A stretch of 64,000 bases of DNA from Herbaspirillum sp. DW155 (GTDB lineage: Bacteria; Pseudomonadota; Gammaproteobacteria; Burkholderiales; Burkholderiaceae_D): the NCBI RefSeq assembly GCF_037076565.1, contig NZ_AP029028.1, positions 3,658,001-3,722,000 on the forward strand. Direction: 5' to 3'. Shown in pieces: positions 19,055 through 28,533 of this stretch; position 1 is the stretch's first letter; each line of letters opens with the position of its first letter. The notes beneath the pieces were generated by a model. That model made no database searches, was not told the DNA's origin, and saw nothing but the letters and a program-made list of their open reading frames with translations. Position numbers and translations under genes: made by a program.

Positions 19055-20506
19055 TCACACGGTCTGCGAATAGCGCTGCGGTGCGTCCTTGTTCTGGCTC
19101 GCGGCTTTCTCGCGGTCCTGCGTCAGGTAGCGGTCGAACACCATGCAGATGTTGCGGATCAGCAGGCGGCCCTTGGGCTCGACGGTGATCCATTCGGGTT
19201 CGATGTTGATCAGGCCGTCCTCTGCCAGTTGCTTCAGTTGCTCCATCTCGGAAGCGAAGTATTCGCGGAAGACGATGGGATAGGCGATCTCCAGCGAATT
19301 GATGGACAGCTCGAAATTGCACATCAGACGCTGGATGATGAGCCGGCGCAGCACATCATCCATGCCCAGCTGGATACCGCGCGCGATGGGCAGGGTGGAA
19401 TTTTCCAGGCGGGCGTAGTAGCCGTCCAGGGTCTTCTCGTTCTGGCTGTAGCTGCCACCCACGGCGCTGATGGCCGAGACGCCGCAGGCCACCAGGTCGG
19501 TCTCCGAATGGGTGGAATAGCCCTGGAAGTTGCGGTGCAAACGTCCCTGCTGCTGGGCGATGGCCAGGTCGTCGGTGGGCTTGGCGAAGTGATCCATACC
19601 GATGTAGACGTAGCCGGCGCCGGTCAGCTGGCGGATGCACAGCGAGAGCATGTCCAGCTTGCTGTCGGCGCTGGGCAGGTCTTCTTCCTTGATCTGGCGC
19701 TGGGTCTTGAACAGCTGGGGCATGTGCGCATAGTTGTAGACGGCGATGCGATCCGGGCTGGCCGCGATGACCTTGGCCAGGGTGCGCGACATGGATATCA
19801 CGTTCTGCTTGGGCAGGCCGTAGATCAGGTCGATGCTGACCGAGCGGAAGCCGGCCTCACGCGCTGCCGCTATGATCTGCAGGGTCTGCTCCTCGGATTG
19901 CACGCGGTTCACCGCCAGTTGCACTTCCGGGTCGAAGTCCTGCACGCCCAGGCTGATACGGTTGAAGCCCTGCTCGCGCAGCTTGTGCACACGTTGCACC
20001 GACACCGTACGGGGATCGATCTCGATCGAGTATTCGCCGACATGATCCGGTGCCAGCGTGAAGCTATGGCGGATGTGGTCCATCAGGTCGGACATCTGCT
20101 CGTCGGACAGGTAAGTGGGCGTACCGCCACCGAAGTGCAGTTGCTCCACCTGGTTCATGCCGGAGAACAGCGAGCCCTGCATGCTGATCTCGCGCTTGAG
20201 GTAGCTCAGGTAGAGCGCAGCCTTGGCGCGGTTCTTGGTCACGATCTTGTTGCAGGCGCAGTAGTAGCAGATGGTGTCGCAGAACGGAATGTGCAGATAC
20301 AGCGACAAAGCGCGCCAGGCGCTCATGTTGCGGCGGTCGGACACTGCATGCAGGTAATCGGTGACGGCGAAGTCGCTGGAAAAGCGGTCTGCGGTCGGAT
20401 AGGAGGTATAACGCGGGCCACGCTGGTCCATTTTGCGCAGGACGGCCTTGTTCATGCCGGCGATACTGGCGGATGGGTGCAGGGTGGACGGATGGGCGAC
20501 TTGCAT
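19055..20506 (-). CDS. hemN: Oxygen-independent coproporphyrinogen III dehydrogenase
   Basis: Radical-SAM enzyme that makes protoporphyrinogen IX without oxygen, supplying heme for the oxidase. It has 483 aa with the cluster motif HIPFCDTICYYCACNK, in which CxxxCxxC binds the [4Fe-4S] and the extra Cys is typical of HemN. GGGTPTYL binds SAM. The start MQVAHPST is supported by AGGAG; the open frame extends to 20632 without a ribosome site. A perfect FNR box is upstream, so it probably leads a hemN-tauE-ccoI-ccoS unit. Confidence 0.94.
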   Translation of the reverse strand: MQVAHPSTLHPSASIAGMNKAVLRKMDQRGPRYTSYPTADRFSSDFAVTDYLHAVSDRRNMSAWRALSLYLHIPFCDTICYYCACNKIVTKNRAKAALYLSYLKREISMQGSLFSGMNQVEQLHFGGGTPTYLSDEQMSDLMDHIRHSFTLAPDHVGEYSIEIDPRTVSVQRVHKLREQGFNRISLGVQDFDPEVQLAVNRVQSEEQTLQIIAAAREAGFRSVSIDLIYGLPKQNVISMSRTLAKVIAASPDRIAVYNYAHMPQLFKTQRQIKEEDLPSADSKLDMLSLCIRQLTGAGYVYIGMDHFAKPTDDLAIAQQQGRLHRNFQGYSTHSETDLVACGVSAISAVGGSYSQNEKTLDGYYARLENSTLPIARGIQLGMDDVLRRLIIQRLMCNFELSINSLEIAYPIVFREYFASEMEQLKQLAEDGLINIEPEWITVEPKGRLLIRNICMVFDRYLTQDREKAASQNKDAPQRYSQTV

Positions 20507-20631
20507 GCGATGCTCCTGGCCGGCTGCCACGCCGGACTGACGCGGCGCGCACATGCGCTGGGCCGCGAGCCCACCGGGCGAGCTGGTATTGACTGGAGTT
20601 TGCAGGATAGCCAGATCATTGCAGGATCGCA

Positions 20632-20645
20632 TTGATATGCATCAA
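20632..20645 (-). promoter_or_regulatory. FNR box upstream of hemN
   Basis: TTGAT-ATGC-ATCAA is a perfect palindromic FNR site about 130 bp upstream of the hemN start. FNR/ANR activation of hemN is well established in proteobacteria. Confidence 0.82.
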
Positions 20646-20915
20646 AGGGGGTGGCCCGTGCCGCAGGTCGCTCGTATTGGCGCTGTTGGCGCTACTGATT
20701 CCGTTGGCGGGACGACATCAAAAATCCGACCTGCGACCGCGTTCCGTGGCGCAAATGACACTGCACGCGGTCCCTCACCGGTTTTTTGTTGCCCTTCGGC
20801 ATTGTTCTGCTTTACAGAACGATGGGCAAACCCTAGCCTGCGATGGACGGCACCTGACCGTCTGGCCAGTTCCTGTTGGCCAACCAGTTCATCATCACTC
20901 CCGGGGGATTTTTTC

Positions 20916-21596
20916 GTGCATCGTTTCCAACTTTCCTGCGCTTGTCTCATCAGTCTGGCTGCCCTTGGCAGCACCGCCCAGGCGGCCAACCTCGGCGTGA
21001 GCGGCGAAGTCGGCACCACTGGCGTGGGCGTCCACCTGAGCGTGCCGCTGGCGCAGCAGCTCAACGCCCGCTTCGGGGTCAACTACTTTGATTATTCGTT
21101 CAATTCAAGCACCAATGATGTGAACTATGACGCCAAAGCCAAGCTGCGCACCTTCGATGCGCTGCTGGACTGGTTCCCGTTCGACAATGGTTTCCGCCTC
21201 TCCGGCGGCGTGATCTACAACGGCAACAAGATCGATGCCACCGGCAAGCCCAAGGCCAACGGCGTCTATACGTTCAATGGCAACGTCTATACCGCCTCCC
21301 AGGCGGGCCAGGTCGATGGCCGCATCGATTTCAAGAAGTTCGCGCCCTACGTGGGCCTGGGCTATGGCAATGCGGCTGCGCCGGGTAAGTCGGGCTGGGG
21401 CTTCACGGCGGATGTGGGCGTGATGTTCCAAGGCAATGCGTCCACCTCGGTGAGCAACTCCGGCTGCAACGCGCCGGCCGCCATCTGCTCGCGTCTGGCT
21501 ACCGACATCGCGGCGGAAAACGCTCAGCTCAGCGACAAGGTACACGGCTACAACCTGTACCCCGTGCTGCGCCTGGGCGTGAGCTATCAGTTCTGA
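20916..21596 (+). CDS. OmpW-like outer-membrane beta-barrel protein
   Basis: 226 aa with a GTG start behind GGGGGA; signal peptide cleaved after TAQA. It has alternating amphipathic strands, APYVGLGYGNAA typical of small barrels, and a C-terminal aromatic (LRLGVSYQF). It is not the ompW at 6.4 kb and shows little resemblance beyond the fold. Its 3' end overlaps the convergent phosphatase gene by 10 bp. The upstream 270 bp hold no recognised site. Ligand unknown. Confidence 0.8.
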   Translation: MHRFQLSCACLISLAALGSTAQAANLGVSGEVGTTGVGVHLSVPLAQQLNARFGVNYFDYSFNSSTNDVNYDAKAKLRTFDALLDWFPFDNGFRLSGGVIYNGNKIDATGKPKANGVYTFNGNVYTASQAGQVDGRIDFKKFAPYVGLGYGNAAAPGKSGWGFTADVGVMFQGNASTSVSNSGCNAPAAICSRLATDIAAENAQLSDKVHGYNLYPVLRLGVSYQF

Positions 21597-23134
21597 CCGC
21601 CCGCAAGGGCCTGTGCGTAACAGGCCCGCAAGGCGTGGTAGTCGTAGTAGTGGCTGCCGGGTGAGATCCTGGCGGCATCACAGGACGGCTTGAAATCCAC
21701 TTCTGCTTCGTTGTACAGCAGGCGCACCACGGTGCGTCCTGCTGCATCGGCAAACATGTCCCATTGCAGGTTGGCGGCCATCGGCGCAATCTGCGCGCCG
21801 CGCCAGCCATTGCGGGCCGGTGCATAGGGTTCACGCTCGTCCACCTGCTGCGCGGCGCCCGGCAGACCCATCAGGGTGGCCAGCGGAATGACGATCTCGG
21901 CATGGGCAAAGCGCAGCTTGGCCAGATGCTGGCGCTGGCCACGGTCAATGGCGTCGGCCTCGTCAAAGAAATCCTGCAGCAGGATGCGCGCCATGCGCCA
22001 GGTCACATCGCCCTGCTCCACCATGCCCGGCCCCTTGCTGTAGAAATCTTCAGCCTCTTCGGCTTCGGCGAAGACCTGCGCCGCCGTGGGCGGCATGACA
22101 CCTGCAAAACTCTTCACATTGCTGCCAGCCCGCTCCAGTTCGGCGCTCATCCCGGCGCTGATGGCATACAGGTCATACAGCGCCCAGGCCGCCTGCACAC
22201 CGTTGGCGATGACGCTGCGGCCGTCGCCGGTCAGGGTGTTGGTATACCGTCCATCCTCGCTGGCAAAGCTCAGCGTGCCGCTGTTGCTGAAACGGTAGCC
22301 CCCCTGCTCAAGGCGCTTAAGGAAATCCGGCCGGAAGAGCCGCGACAGGACAGCATCGGCCGCGCCCTGCAAGCGCGGATCCTGGCGGATGCGCGCCAGT
22401 TGCGCCTGCAGCGCTGCGCCATGCTGATAGGCCTGGTAGGCCTGGCTATCCTTCCAGGTCTGCAGGCGCAGCGTGGCCGTCTCTGCCGGCGGGGTCTTGG
22501 GCAGACGATGGAAATACAGCAGGTAGGCGTCCTGGGACGGCCCCTTCACATGTCCGCGCAAGCCAGGTCTGGCCTCCAGCAGCGACTGCGTGAAGGCTTG
22601 TGCACTGTCCACTGCACGATCCTTGCCCGAGCTGACCACGACCACCTCGCGCTGGTCCGACTTGGACTCATCGAACAAGCCGGGCAGTCGCTGCACCATC
22701 CGTCGCGCCAGCTCGGTGTGCTCCTGCAGCCCCACCAGCGTCTCGTTGCCATAGCCGGGCTCGCTGATGCCGGCCACGCCCGCTCCCAGCAGGAAATTGG
22801 CCCGCAGCATGGCCTGCAAGGCCGGCCCCAGCGTCTGACCCAGCGGGGTCAGCGCGTGCTCCTGGTCGGCCTGTTGCCAAAGGCGATAGAGGGCCAGATC
22901 GGATTTCATCCCGGTCAGGCCACGGGAACCGTGGCGCGCCAGCAACTGGGTGAACACCGGCGCATAGCCGGCAGGTACCGGCTCCAGGCTGGAGATCGCC
23001 TGACGTGGGACATAAGGCGTCTTGGTCTGGCGATCGTCACGATCGGCGGCCTGCGCCAGGCTGGCCGCCAGCAACAGGCCGGCCAGCCCGACCCAGGCCC
23101 TGGCAGTTTTATGGGAGGTCATGCCACCGATCAT
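21587..23134 (-). CDS. Periplasmic histidine-type phosphatase, MINPP/phytase-like
   Basis: A 515-aa secreted protein; signal peptide cleaved after SLAQA. The catalytic motif RHGSR (67-71) and the proton-donor tripeptide HAE (411-413) are present. HAE rather than HD is characteristic of multiple inositol polyphosphate phosphatases, so phytate or another phosphomonoester is a plausible substrate. It lies 37 bp after a TonB receptor gene in the same direction, suggesting that substrate processing and uptake are linked. Whether ATG 23134 or 23122 is used is uncertain. Confidence 0.8.
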   Translation of the reverse strand: MIGGMTSHKTARAWVGLAGLLLAASLAQAADRDDRQTKTPYVPRQAISSLEPVPAGYAPVFTQLLARHGSRGLTGMKSDLALYRLWQQADQEHALTPLGQTLGPALQAMLRANFLLGAGVAGISEPGYGNETLVGLQEHTELARRMVQRLPGLFDESKSDQREVVVVSSGKDRAVDSAQAFTQSLLEARPGLRGHVKGPSQDAYLLYFHRLPKTPPAETATLRLQTWKDSQAYQAYQHGAALQAQLARIRQDPRLQGAADAVLSRLFRPDFLKRLEQGGYRFSNSGTLSFASEDGRYTNTLTGDGRSVIANGVQAAWALYDLYAISAGMSAELERAGSNVKSFAGVMPPTAAQVFAEAEEAEDFYSKGPGMVEQGDVTWRMARILLQDFFDEADAIDRGQRQHLAKLRFAHAEIVIPLATLMGLPGAAQQVDEREPYAPARNGWRGAQIAPMAANLQWDMFADAAGRTVVRLLYNEAEVDFKPSCDAARISPGSHYYDYHALRACYAQALAGGQN

Positions 23135-23171
23135 GAGATATCAGCCTTTCCGTATCGAGAACCCGTCACCC

Positions 23172-25286
23172 TCAGAACTCGGCACGCACGTTCAGGTTCA
23201 GGGTACGCGGCGCGCCCACGTTCAGGTAGTTTTCCTGATAGTAGGTCCAGTACTTGCGGTTGGCCAGATTGGTGATGTTGGCGCTCCAGGTGGTCATGTG
23301 GCCGCCGATGCGGGTGCGGTAATTCAGACCGGTATCGAAGAGGCTGTAGGGCGAAATCATGTTGGTATTGGCCGAATCCAGCGCCATGGTACCGACATAC
23401 TGCGCACCCGCATGCAGCGACAGGCCCGGCAAGCCCGGCACGCGATAGTTCAGCTGCGCACCGGCCTGCATCTCGGGCGCACCGACGACGCGCTTGCCAT
23501 TGACGCCCGCGGCCGCATGAGTGACCTCCGAACCCAGCACCATCACGCTGCCGTCCAGGCTCAGGTCGCGCGTGAGTTGCAGCGATCCATTGGCTTCCAC
23601 ACCGCGATAGATGCTCTGGCCATCGGCCACATAGACGTTGGCGCTGTTGGTGTACTGCGAACCGCGCTCGATGCGGAACAAGGCCAGGCTGCCATTCCAG
23701 CCGTCATGCTCGGTCTTGACACCCACTTCGGCCTGCTTGCTCTTGATGGGCGCGAAGGTCTGGTTGGCGTTGACGGTGCTGGTCGGTGCCGAAGCGCTCT
23801 GCTCCAGAGCCTCTGCATAGCTGACGTAGACCGTGGTATCGACGCGTGGCTTGTACATCACCGCCACCGTCGGGGTCCACGGACTGGCGGTGAAGCGGGC
23901 ACTGGTCGCGTTGGTGGTGGTGTAGGCCGTATCGATGTAGTTGGTATAGCGCAGGCCGGCCAGCAGCGACCAGCGCTCGTCGAACTTCATCGTATCGCTG
24001 GCGAAGAATGCGGTCTGGGTGGTCTTTTCATCGCGGTAGGTACCGCCGCTGTAGTTGACCGCATCGGCCGAGTAGATCGTCGGCGAGTACAGATTGCCGG
24101 TACCGATGTAGGGCTTGGGCGTGGTCACCGAGGAAGTCGAGAGCAGGTTCTGCGCCATCGCGCCGAACACCACCTCATGCTGCAGGAAACCGGTGCGCAC
24201 CTTGCCCTGGACCATGGCCTGCGCCTCATTGAATTCGTAGCCGTGGTATTCGGAGGTCACACGGTCACGGTAGTTGGCCGTGTTGCTGGTGATGTAGTAC
24301 TGGTCTTTCTTGTAGACACGCACCGATTCCGAGTGGCGCAGGGCGACGGTGGTCTTCCAGTCATCGGAGAGGCGATAGTCCGCGCTCAGGGTCACCAGAC
24401 GGTAATCGACGTCGGTGTAGGAGCCATTGCTGTAGAGGCGCGTGTCGCCAGCCAGCGGCGCGGGAATCTTGAAGCCGCTGACGATGACGTCGGTACCGCC
24501 GGTGGTGATGCGGCGCTGGTAGAGGGCATCCAGGCGGACGGTGAGGTCGCTGGTCAGGCGGGCATCGAAGGATGCGCCGATGGACTGGCGGTTGATGCTG
24601 CCGTGATCGGCTTCGGTATCGCCGTTCTCGTTGACCAGGTTGACGCGGTAACCGAAGCGCTGGTCTTGGCCGAAACGGCCACCGGCATCGACATGCTCCT
24701 TCCATGTGCCACCGCTGGCATAGCCGATGTCGGTGGCGAAGAAGGTGTCATCGGTGGGACGCTTGGTGACGTAGTTGACGATCCCGCCCGGCGAGCCAAA
24801 GCCATACATGAAGCCCGACAAGCCCTTGAGCACTTCCACCTGCTCGAACATCTCCAGCGGCATCTCGGTGCCGCGGTTGATGTTGGCCAGGCCATCGATC
24901 TTGTAGCCGTTGAGGTCATCCAGACGCAGGCCGCGTACCGAGATGGTGGCCGGGTGCGTGCCATTGACGGGGCTGCTGTTGGTGACGCTGGCATCGTACT
25001 TCAGCACTTCGGCCAGGGAGGTGGCCTGGCGGTCTTCGATCTCGTCGCTCTTGACGGCGCGCGTGGAAAACGGCGTCTCCAGTTCGGAACGGTCACCGAG
25101 GGCACCACTGCTGACCTTCTCGGCCAGCTTCTTCTTGTCGGCGTCGCCGGTCACGGTGATCTGCGGCAGCACGCTGTCATCGGCCTGCGCCAGCAGCGGA
25201 CCGGCGCTGCCCAGCAGGAGACCGGCGCCCAGCAATGCGCGCCGCATGGTGGAAGGACGAGGGGTGGCAATACGTCTGGAAATCAT
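23172..25286 (-). CDS. TonB-dependent outer-membrane receptor (FhuE/FoxA-like)
   Basis: 704 aa with a signal peptide, a plug domain (SVLPQITVTGDADK... to about 200, including MYGFGSPGGIVNYVTKRP) and a 22-strand barrel ending in a C-terminal Phe (LNLNVRAEF). The plug resembles ferric siderophore receptors. It is preceded by tonB-exbB-exbD and followed by a phytase-like phosphatase, an unusual partner for a siderophore receptor. No Fur site was found in the 119-bp upstream gap. Confidence 0.88.
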   Translation of the reverse strand: MISRRIATPRPSTMRRALLGAGLLLGSAGPLLAQADDSVLPQITVTGDADKKKLAEKVSSGALGDRSELETPFSTRAVKSDEIEDRQATSLAEVLKYDASVTNSSPVNGTHPATISVRGLRLDDLNGYKIDGLANINRGTEMPLEMFEQVEVLKGLSGFMYGFGSPGGIVNYVTKRPTDDTFFATDIGYASGGTWKEHVDAGGRFGQDQRFGYRVNLVNENGDTEADHGSINRQSIGASFDARLTSDLTVRLDALYQRRITTGGTDVIVSGFKIPAPLAGDTRLYSNGSYTDVDYRLVTLSADYRLSDDWKTTVALRHSESVRVYKKDQYYITSNTANYRDRVTSEYHGYEFNEAQAMVQGKVRTGFLQHEVVFGAMAQNLLSTSSVTTPKPYIGTGNLYSPTIYSADAVNYSGGTYRDEKTTQTAFFASDTMKFDERWSLLAGLRYTNYIDTAYTTTNATSARFTASPWTPTVAVMYKPRVDTTVYVSYAEALEQSASAPTSTVNANQTFAPIKSKQAEVGVKTEHDGWNGSLALFRIERGSQYTNSANVYVADGQSIYRGVEANGSLQLTRDLSLDGSVMVLGSEVTHAAAGVNGKRVVGAPEMQAGAQLNYRVPGLPGLSLHAGAQYVGTMALDSANTNMISPYSLFDTGLNYRTRIGGHMTTWSANITNLANRKYWTYYQENYLNVGAPRTLNLNVRAEF

Positions 25287-25405
25287 ATCGAACTCGCAGT
25301 GGAGGGTTGAGAGAGGGAAATGGTCTTGCGTTGTTGTATGGGCCGAACTTGGACATTCTTGGACATGCCCGATCAGCCTTCGGTATGGTTTGGATCTGCT
25401 CCGCC

Positions 25406-25819
25406 TTACGGGCGCGGATCGGTGACGAAACCGATCTTGGCCAATCCGCCTGCCTGGGCCATGGCCATCACCTGCGCCACCTTTTCATAAGGCGTGGTGC
25501 GTTCCGCGCGCAAGTGCAACTCGGGCGGCTGCGGCCCGGCGGCGGCCGCGCCGATGCGCTGCCTGAGCTGGGCCTGGTCGACCGGTTCATCATTCCAGAA
25601 GGTCTTGCCGTCGGCATCGATGGCCAGGTTGATACTGTCCGGCTTGAGCGTATCGGGCTGGGCGGTGGCGTGCGGCAGGTCGATCTTGACGGCGTTGTTC
25701 ATGACCGGCACGGTGATGATGAAGATGATCAACAGCACCAGCATCACGTCCACCAGCGGCGTCGTATTGATTTCGGGATTGAAGTCGTCGTCCGAATCCG
25801 ACAGCGAGCCCATGCCCAT
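25406..25819 (-). CDS. exbD: ExbD energy-transducing protein
   Basis: 137 aa with one N-terminal helix containing the conserved membrane Asp in NTTPLVDVMLVLLIIFI and a periplasmic domain. It forms the proton channel with ExbB that powers TonB. The ATG overlaps the exbB stop (TGATG); a GTG three bases upstream is an equally placed start. Confidence 0.92.
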   Translation of the reverse strand: MGMGSLSDSDDDFNPEINTTPLVDVMLVLLIIFIITVPVMNNAVKIDLPHATAQPDTLKPDSINLAIDADGKTFWNDEPVDQAQLRQRIGAAAAGPQPPELHLRAERTTPYEKVAQVMAMAQAGGLAKIGFVTDPRP

Positions 25820-26553
25820 CACGCCGCTCCCTGGGCGCGCAGGCGCATGGATGCGGACGACTCGGCCGGGCCGCTGGCGCTGTCGGCGCGGGCACCCGTG
25901 ACGAACAAGGCATGCAGTTCGAAGCCGAACTTGTTCAGCCGCGCGAGGATGCTCTTGTTGCCGCGCAGGAGCGCGTTGTAGCCGAAGGTGGCGGGAATGG
26001 CCACCGCCAGGCCCAGCGCCGTCATGATCAGCGCTTCACCGACGGGACCGGCCACCTTGTCGATGCTGGCCTGGCCGCTGCTGCCGATGGACACCAGGGC
26101 GTGATAGATGCCCCAGACGGTGCCGAACAAGCCCACGAAAGGCGCGGTCGATCCGACCGAAGCCAGCACCGCCATGCCTGACTGCAGGCTGGCCTGCGCC
26201 TCGTCGATGGCCTGACGCAGCGACAGCGTGACCCACTCGCTGACTGGCAGGCGATCCTGCAGCTGGCCCTGGTGGGTGGTGTGATGATCGACCGCAGCCA
26301 GACCGGCGCTGGCCAGGTCGGCAAAGGGATTGTCACGGCCCAGGACGGTGACGCCGGCAGCGACGTTCCCGGCTTCCCAGAAGGCGTGACCGGCCGCATG
26401 GGCGGGGGTACGGTAGCGCCACAGCTGCACGGCCTTGGTCAAGATGACATACCACGACGCCACCGACATCATCGTCAACAACACCGCTACCGCCTTGGTA
26501 ACGACATCGCCTTGCGTCCACAAGGCCGAGAGGCCGTAAGGGCTTGCATCCAT
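25819..26553 (-). CDS. exbB: ExbB proton-channel protein
   Basis: 244 aa with three membrane segments. The MotA/TolQ/ExbB region carries ASVGSTAPFVGLFGTVWGI and a second conserved helix, EALIMTALGLAVAIPATFGY. A GGAAG site precedes the start. It lies 22 bp after tonB and overlaps exbD. Confidence 0.93.
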   Translation of the reverse strand: MDASPYGLSALWTQGDVVTKAVAVLLTMMSVASWYVILTKAVQLWRYRTPAHAAGHAFWEAGNVAAGVTVLGRDNPFADLASAGLAAVDHHTTHQGQLQDRLPVSEWVTLSLRQAIDEAQASLQSGMAVLASVGSTAPFVGLFGTVWGIYHALVSIGSSGQASIDKVAGPVGEALIMTALGLAVAIPATFGYNALLRGNKSILARLNKFGFELHALFVTGARADSASGPAESSASMRLRAQGAA

Positions 26554-26575
26554 TGTTTCTTCCTTTCTGGGGGGA

Positions 26576-27283
26576 TTACTGGTTCAGTTGAAATTTGATC
26601 GGCACCACGACGTAGGCCGGCTGTGCCCTGCCCTGCTCGACATAGGGCTGGAAGCGAGCGCGCGCGACGGCCTCGCGTGCAGCCTGGTCGAGGCTGGCAA
26701 TGCCGGAAGAGCGCTCCAGCGCGATGTGCTCCACGCCACCCTGGGCATTGATCAGCACGCGCAGCAGCACTTCGCCTTCATCGCCACGACGCCGTGCAGC
26801 AGCGGGATAGACCGGTTGAGGAGGAATGAGGTACTGCACGCCGCTGGTGACCAGCGCCGGCCTGGCGGGAGCAGCCGGTGCCGGTAATGCCGGGGACGCC
26901 GGGGCCACCGGTTCGGCAGCGGCGGCCGGAGCAGCTGAAGCGGGAACGGGCGCTGCCGGCGCGGTCACGGCAGACGGCGCGGCACTCACCGGCGTCGGCA
27001 AGGGAGCGACCTTCGGGTGCGGCTGGGGACGCAGCAATGGCACCGTGCGCACAGGCTGTGGCGCGGGCGCCTGAGCCGGCTGCGGCGCAGCTTCGAGGAC
27101 CGCCAGCATCACGGCAGGCGGTACAGGTACCGCAACGGCTGCGGGTGGCGCCACGTGCATGGACGTGGCCAGCCACAGCAAGCCCATGTGGGCCGCGACC
27201 ACCAGCAGCAGCGGCCGTGCGCTGCGCAGCATGGCTGCGCCCGGCGCCGCAGGCTGCGGAAAATAAGGGAGGGAGGACTGCAT
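26576..27283 (-). CDS. tonB: TonB energy transducer
   Basis: 235 aa: N-terminal anchor (about 20-40), a long Pro/Ala-rich spacer of about 110 residues, and a C-terminal TonB domain with YPAAARRRGDEGEVLLRVLI and the usual VxRARFxP pattern. It leads the tonB-exbB-exbD-receptor-phosphatase unit, so this TonB may be dedicated to the neighbouring receptor. The 168-bp upstream gap shows no clear Fur palindrome. Confidence 0.9.
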   Translation of the reverse strand: MQSSLPYFPQPAAPGAAMLRSARPLLLVVAAHMGLLWLATSMHVAPPAAVAVPVPPAVMLAVLEAAPQPAQAPAPQPVRTVPLLRPQPHPKVAPLPTPVSAAPSAVTAPAAPVPASAAPAAAAEPVAPASPALPAPAAPARPALVTSGVQYLIPPQPVYPAAARRRGDEGEVLLRVLINAQGGVEHIALERSSGIASLDQAAREAVARARFQPYVEQGRAQPAYVVVPIKFQLNQ

Positions 27284-27451
27284 GACTCTTGCCGCGCGAA
27301 GCGGTGTCGCTTTGAAAAAAGCAGGAGTCTAGGGAGCGTTCATGACCTCGCCGTTACGCTTGTGTTACAACGCCGTCAGGAATCCCCGATGAAGTGTAAA
27401 TAGTTGTAAGGAAAATCAACTGACGGGATTGAACACGCGATACCGGGAGTC

Positions 27452-28345
27452 TCAGGCGCCTCTGCACCCTACGGTGGCGCGCCAGCACAGGATCGATCCG
27501 GCACACACCAGCGCCGCCCCGATCCAGAACGAAGGCGGCAATGGTGCGCGCAGCAGCAGCGCCGACAAGGCCGATGAAAACACGGGAATGAAATAGGACG
27601 CCCCCGCCAGCACGGTCACGTTGCCATGCAGGATGCCCACGTTCCAGGCCGCATAGCCCAGCCCCATCGCAGCGGCGGCCAGCAGCAGATACGCCAGTGC
27701 GGGCAGACTGAAGGATAGTTCACCCGCATGCCCGCCCAGCAGAACCTTCGCCCACAAGGCCAATGCGACCAACATGAAGAAAAACGTCACGCCATTCTTG
27801 CCTTGCGCGATGCGCGTGGTCACCGTGCAGTAGGCTGCCCAAATCAATGCCCCCACGAAAGCCAGGCCATAGCTCAGTGGATTGTCGCGGATGTTGTCCA
27901 GCATGCCGGCCAGGTCCAGCCCCTGGTCCCCGCCCAGCACCCAGCAGATGCCCAGCATGGACAGAATGAAACCCGGCACCACCAGCAGCGTGGCGCGCTG
28001 ACCGCCGAACAGGATCGCGGCCACCAGCGTGAAGGTCGGCCACAGGTAGTTGACCATGCCCACTTCGATGGCCTGGCGGCCGCTATGGGCATAGCCGATG
28101 GACAGCGACAGGCACAGTTCATACGCCACGAAAAGCCCGCTGCCCCACAGCAGATACCTGCGCGGGAAACCCGACAGACGCGGCAAGCCAACCGAAACCA
28201 GCAGGATCAGCGAGGCCACCGTATAGATGGCCGCGGCCCCGCCGGTGGCGCCCAGATGTTCGCTCACGCCGCGGATCAGCCCGACGATGGCGCTCCACAA
28301 GACCACCGCACTCAGTCCGATCAGGGTTGCCTGCTTGCTCTTCAT
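27452..28345 (-). CDS. yddG: YddG-like aromatic amino acid exporter (EamA/DMT family)
   Basis: 297 aa with about ten hydrophobic helices in two EamA repeats. The N-terminus MKSKQATLIGLSAVVLWSAI and the segment VGMVNYLWPTFTL are typical of YddG. The start is chosen at the first Met of the helical part; the open frame continues upstream across the yhhQ leader. Divergent from yhhQ. Other metabolite exporters share this fold, so the substrate is tentative. Confidence 0.8.
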   Translation of the reverse strand: MKSKQATLIGLSAVVLWSAIVGLIRGVSEHLGATGGAAAIYTVASLILLVSVGLPRLSGFPRRYLLWGSGLFVAYELCLSLSIGYAHSGRQAIEVGMVNYLWPTFTLVAAILFGGQRATLLVVPGFILSMLGICWVLGGDQGLDLAGMLDNIRDNPLSYGLAFVGALIWAAYCTVTTRIAQGKNGVTFFFMLVALALWAKVLLGGHAGELSFSLPALAYLLLAAAAMGLGYAAWNVGILHGNVTVLAGASYFIPVFSSALSALLLRAPLPPSFWIGAALVCAGSILCWRATVGCRGA

Positions 28346-28496
28346 TGCGCCTGCCCAAAAGCGCCAAAGTGTACCGCAACGGGGCAATTCCTCGTCCGCC
28401 CTCCCCTGCACGGGAGGCCGACAACGGCGATATGTTAGAATCCTGCCCCTTCTGCCCGGCCGCGACCGCAGTCTGTCTGCGGCTGCCAGGTATTTC

Positions 28497-28528
28497 ATGG
28501 GTTCCCTCGCCCCCATTCATCAAAAAGG
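28497..28528 (+). promoter_or_regulatory. Candidate preQ1-I riboswitch upstream of yhhQ
   Basis: A 5-bp P1 stem ATGGG/CCCAT (28497-28501, 28512-28516) encloses a 10-base loop that starts with U and ends with C, then an A-rich tail ends in the AAAAAGG ribosome site six bases before the yhhQ ATG. This 5-10-5-12 layout closely parallels the 5-10-5-14 layout of the Thermoanaerobacter tengcongensis preQ1-I aptamer, including the preQ1-pairing C at the loop end. Loop CC could pair with the GG of the ribosome site to form P2. preQ1-I elements are known before COG1738 genes in Neisseria and Haemophilus. The aptamer was matched by eye only. Confidence 0.55.
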
Positions 28529-28533
28529 TTCAT

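Noticed and set aside
27284..27451. Fur box before tonB
   Set aside because: AT-rich stretch GTGTAAATAGTTGTAA lacks the inverted 7-1-7 symmetry.
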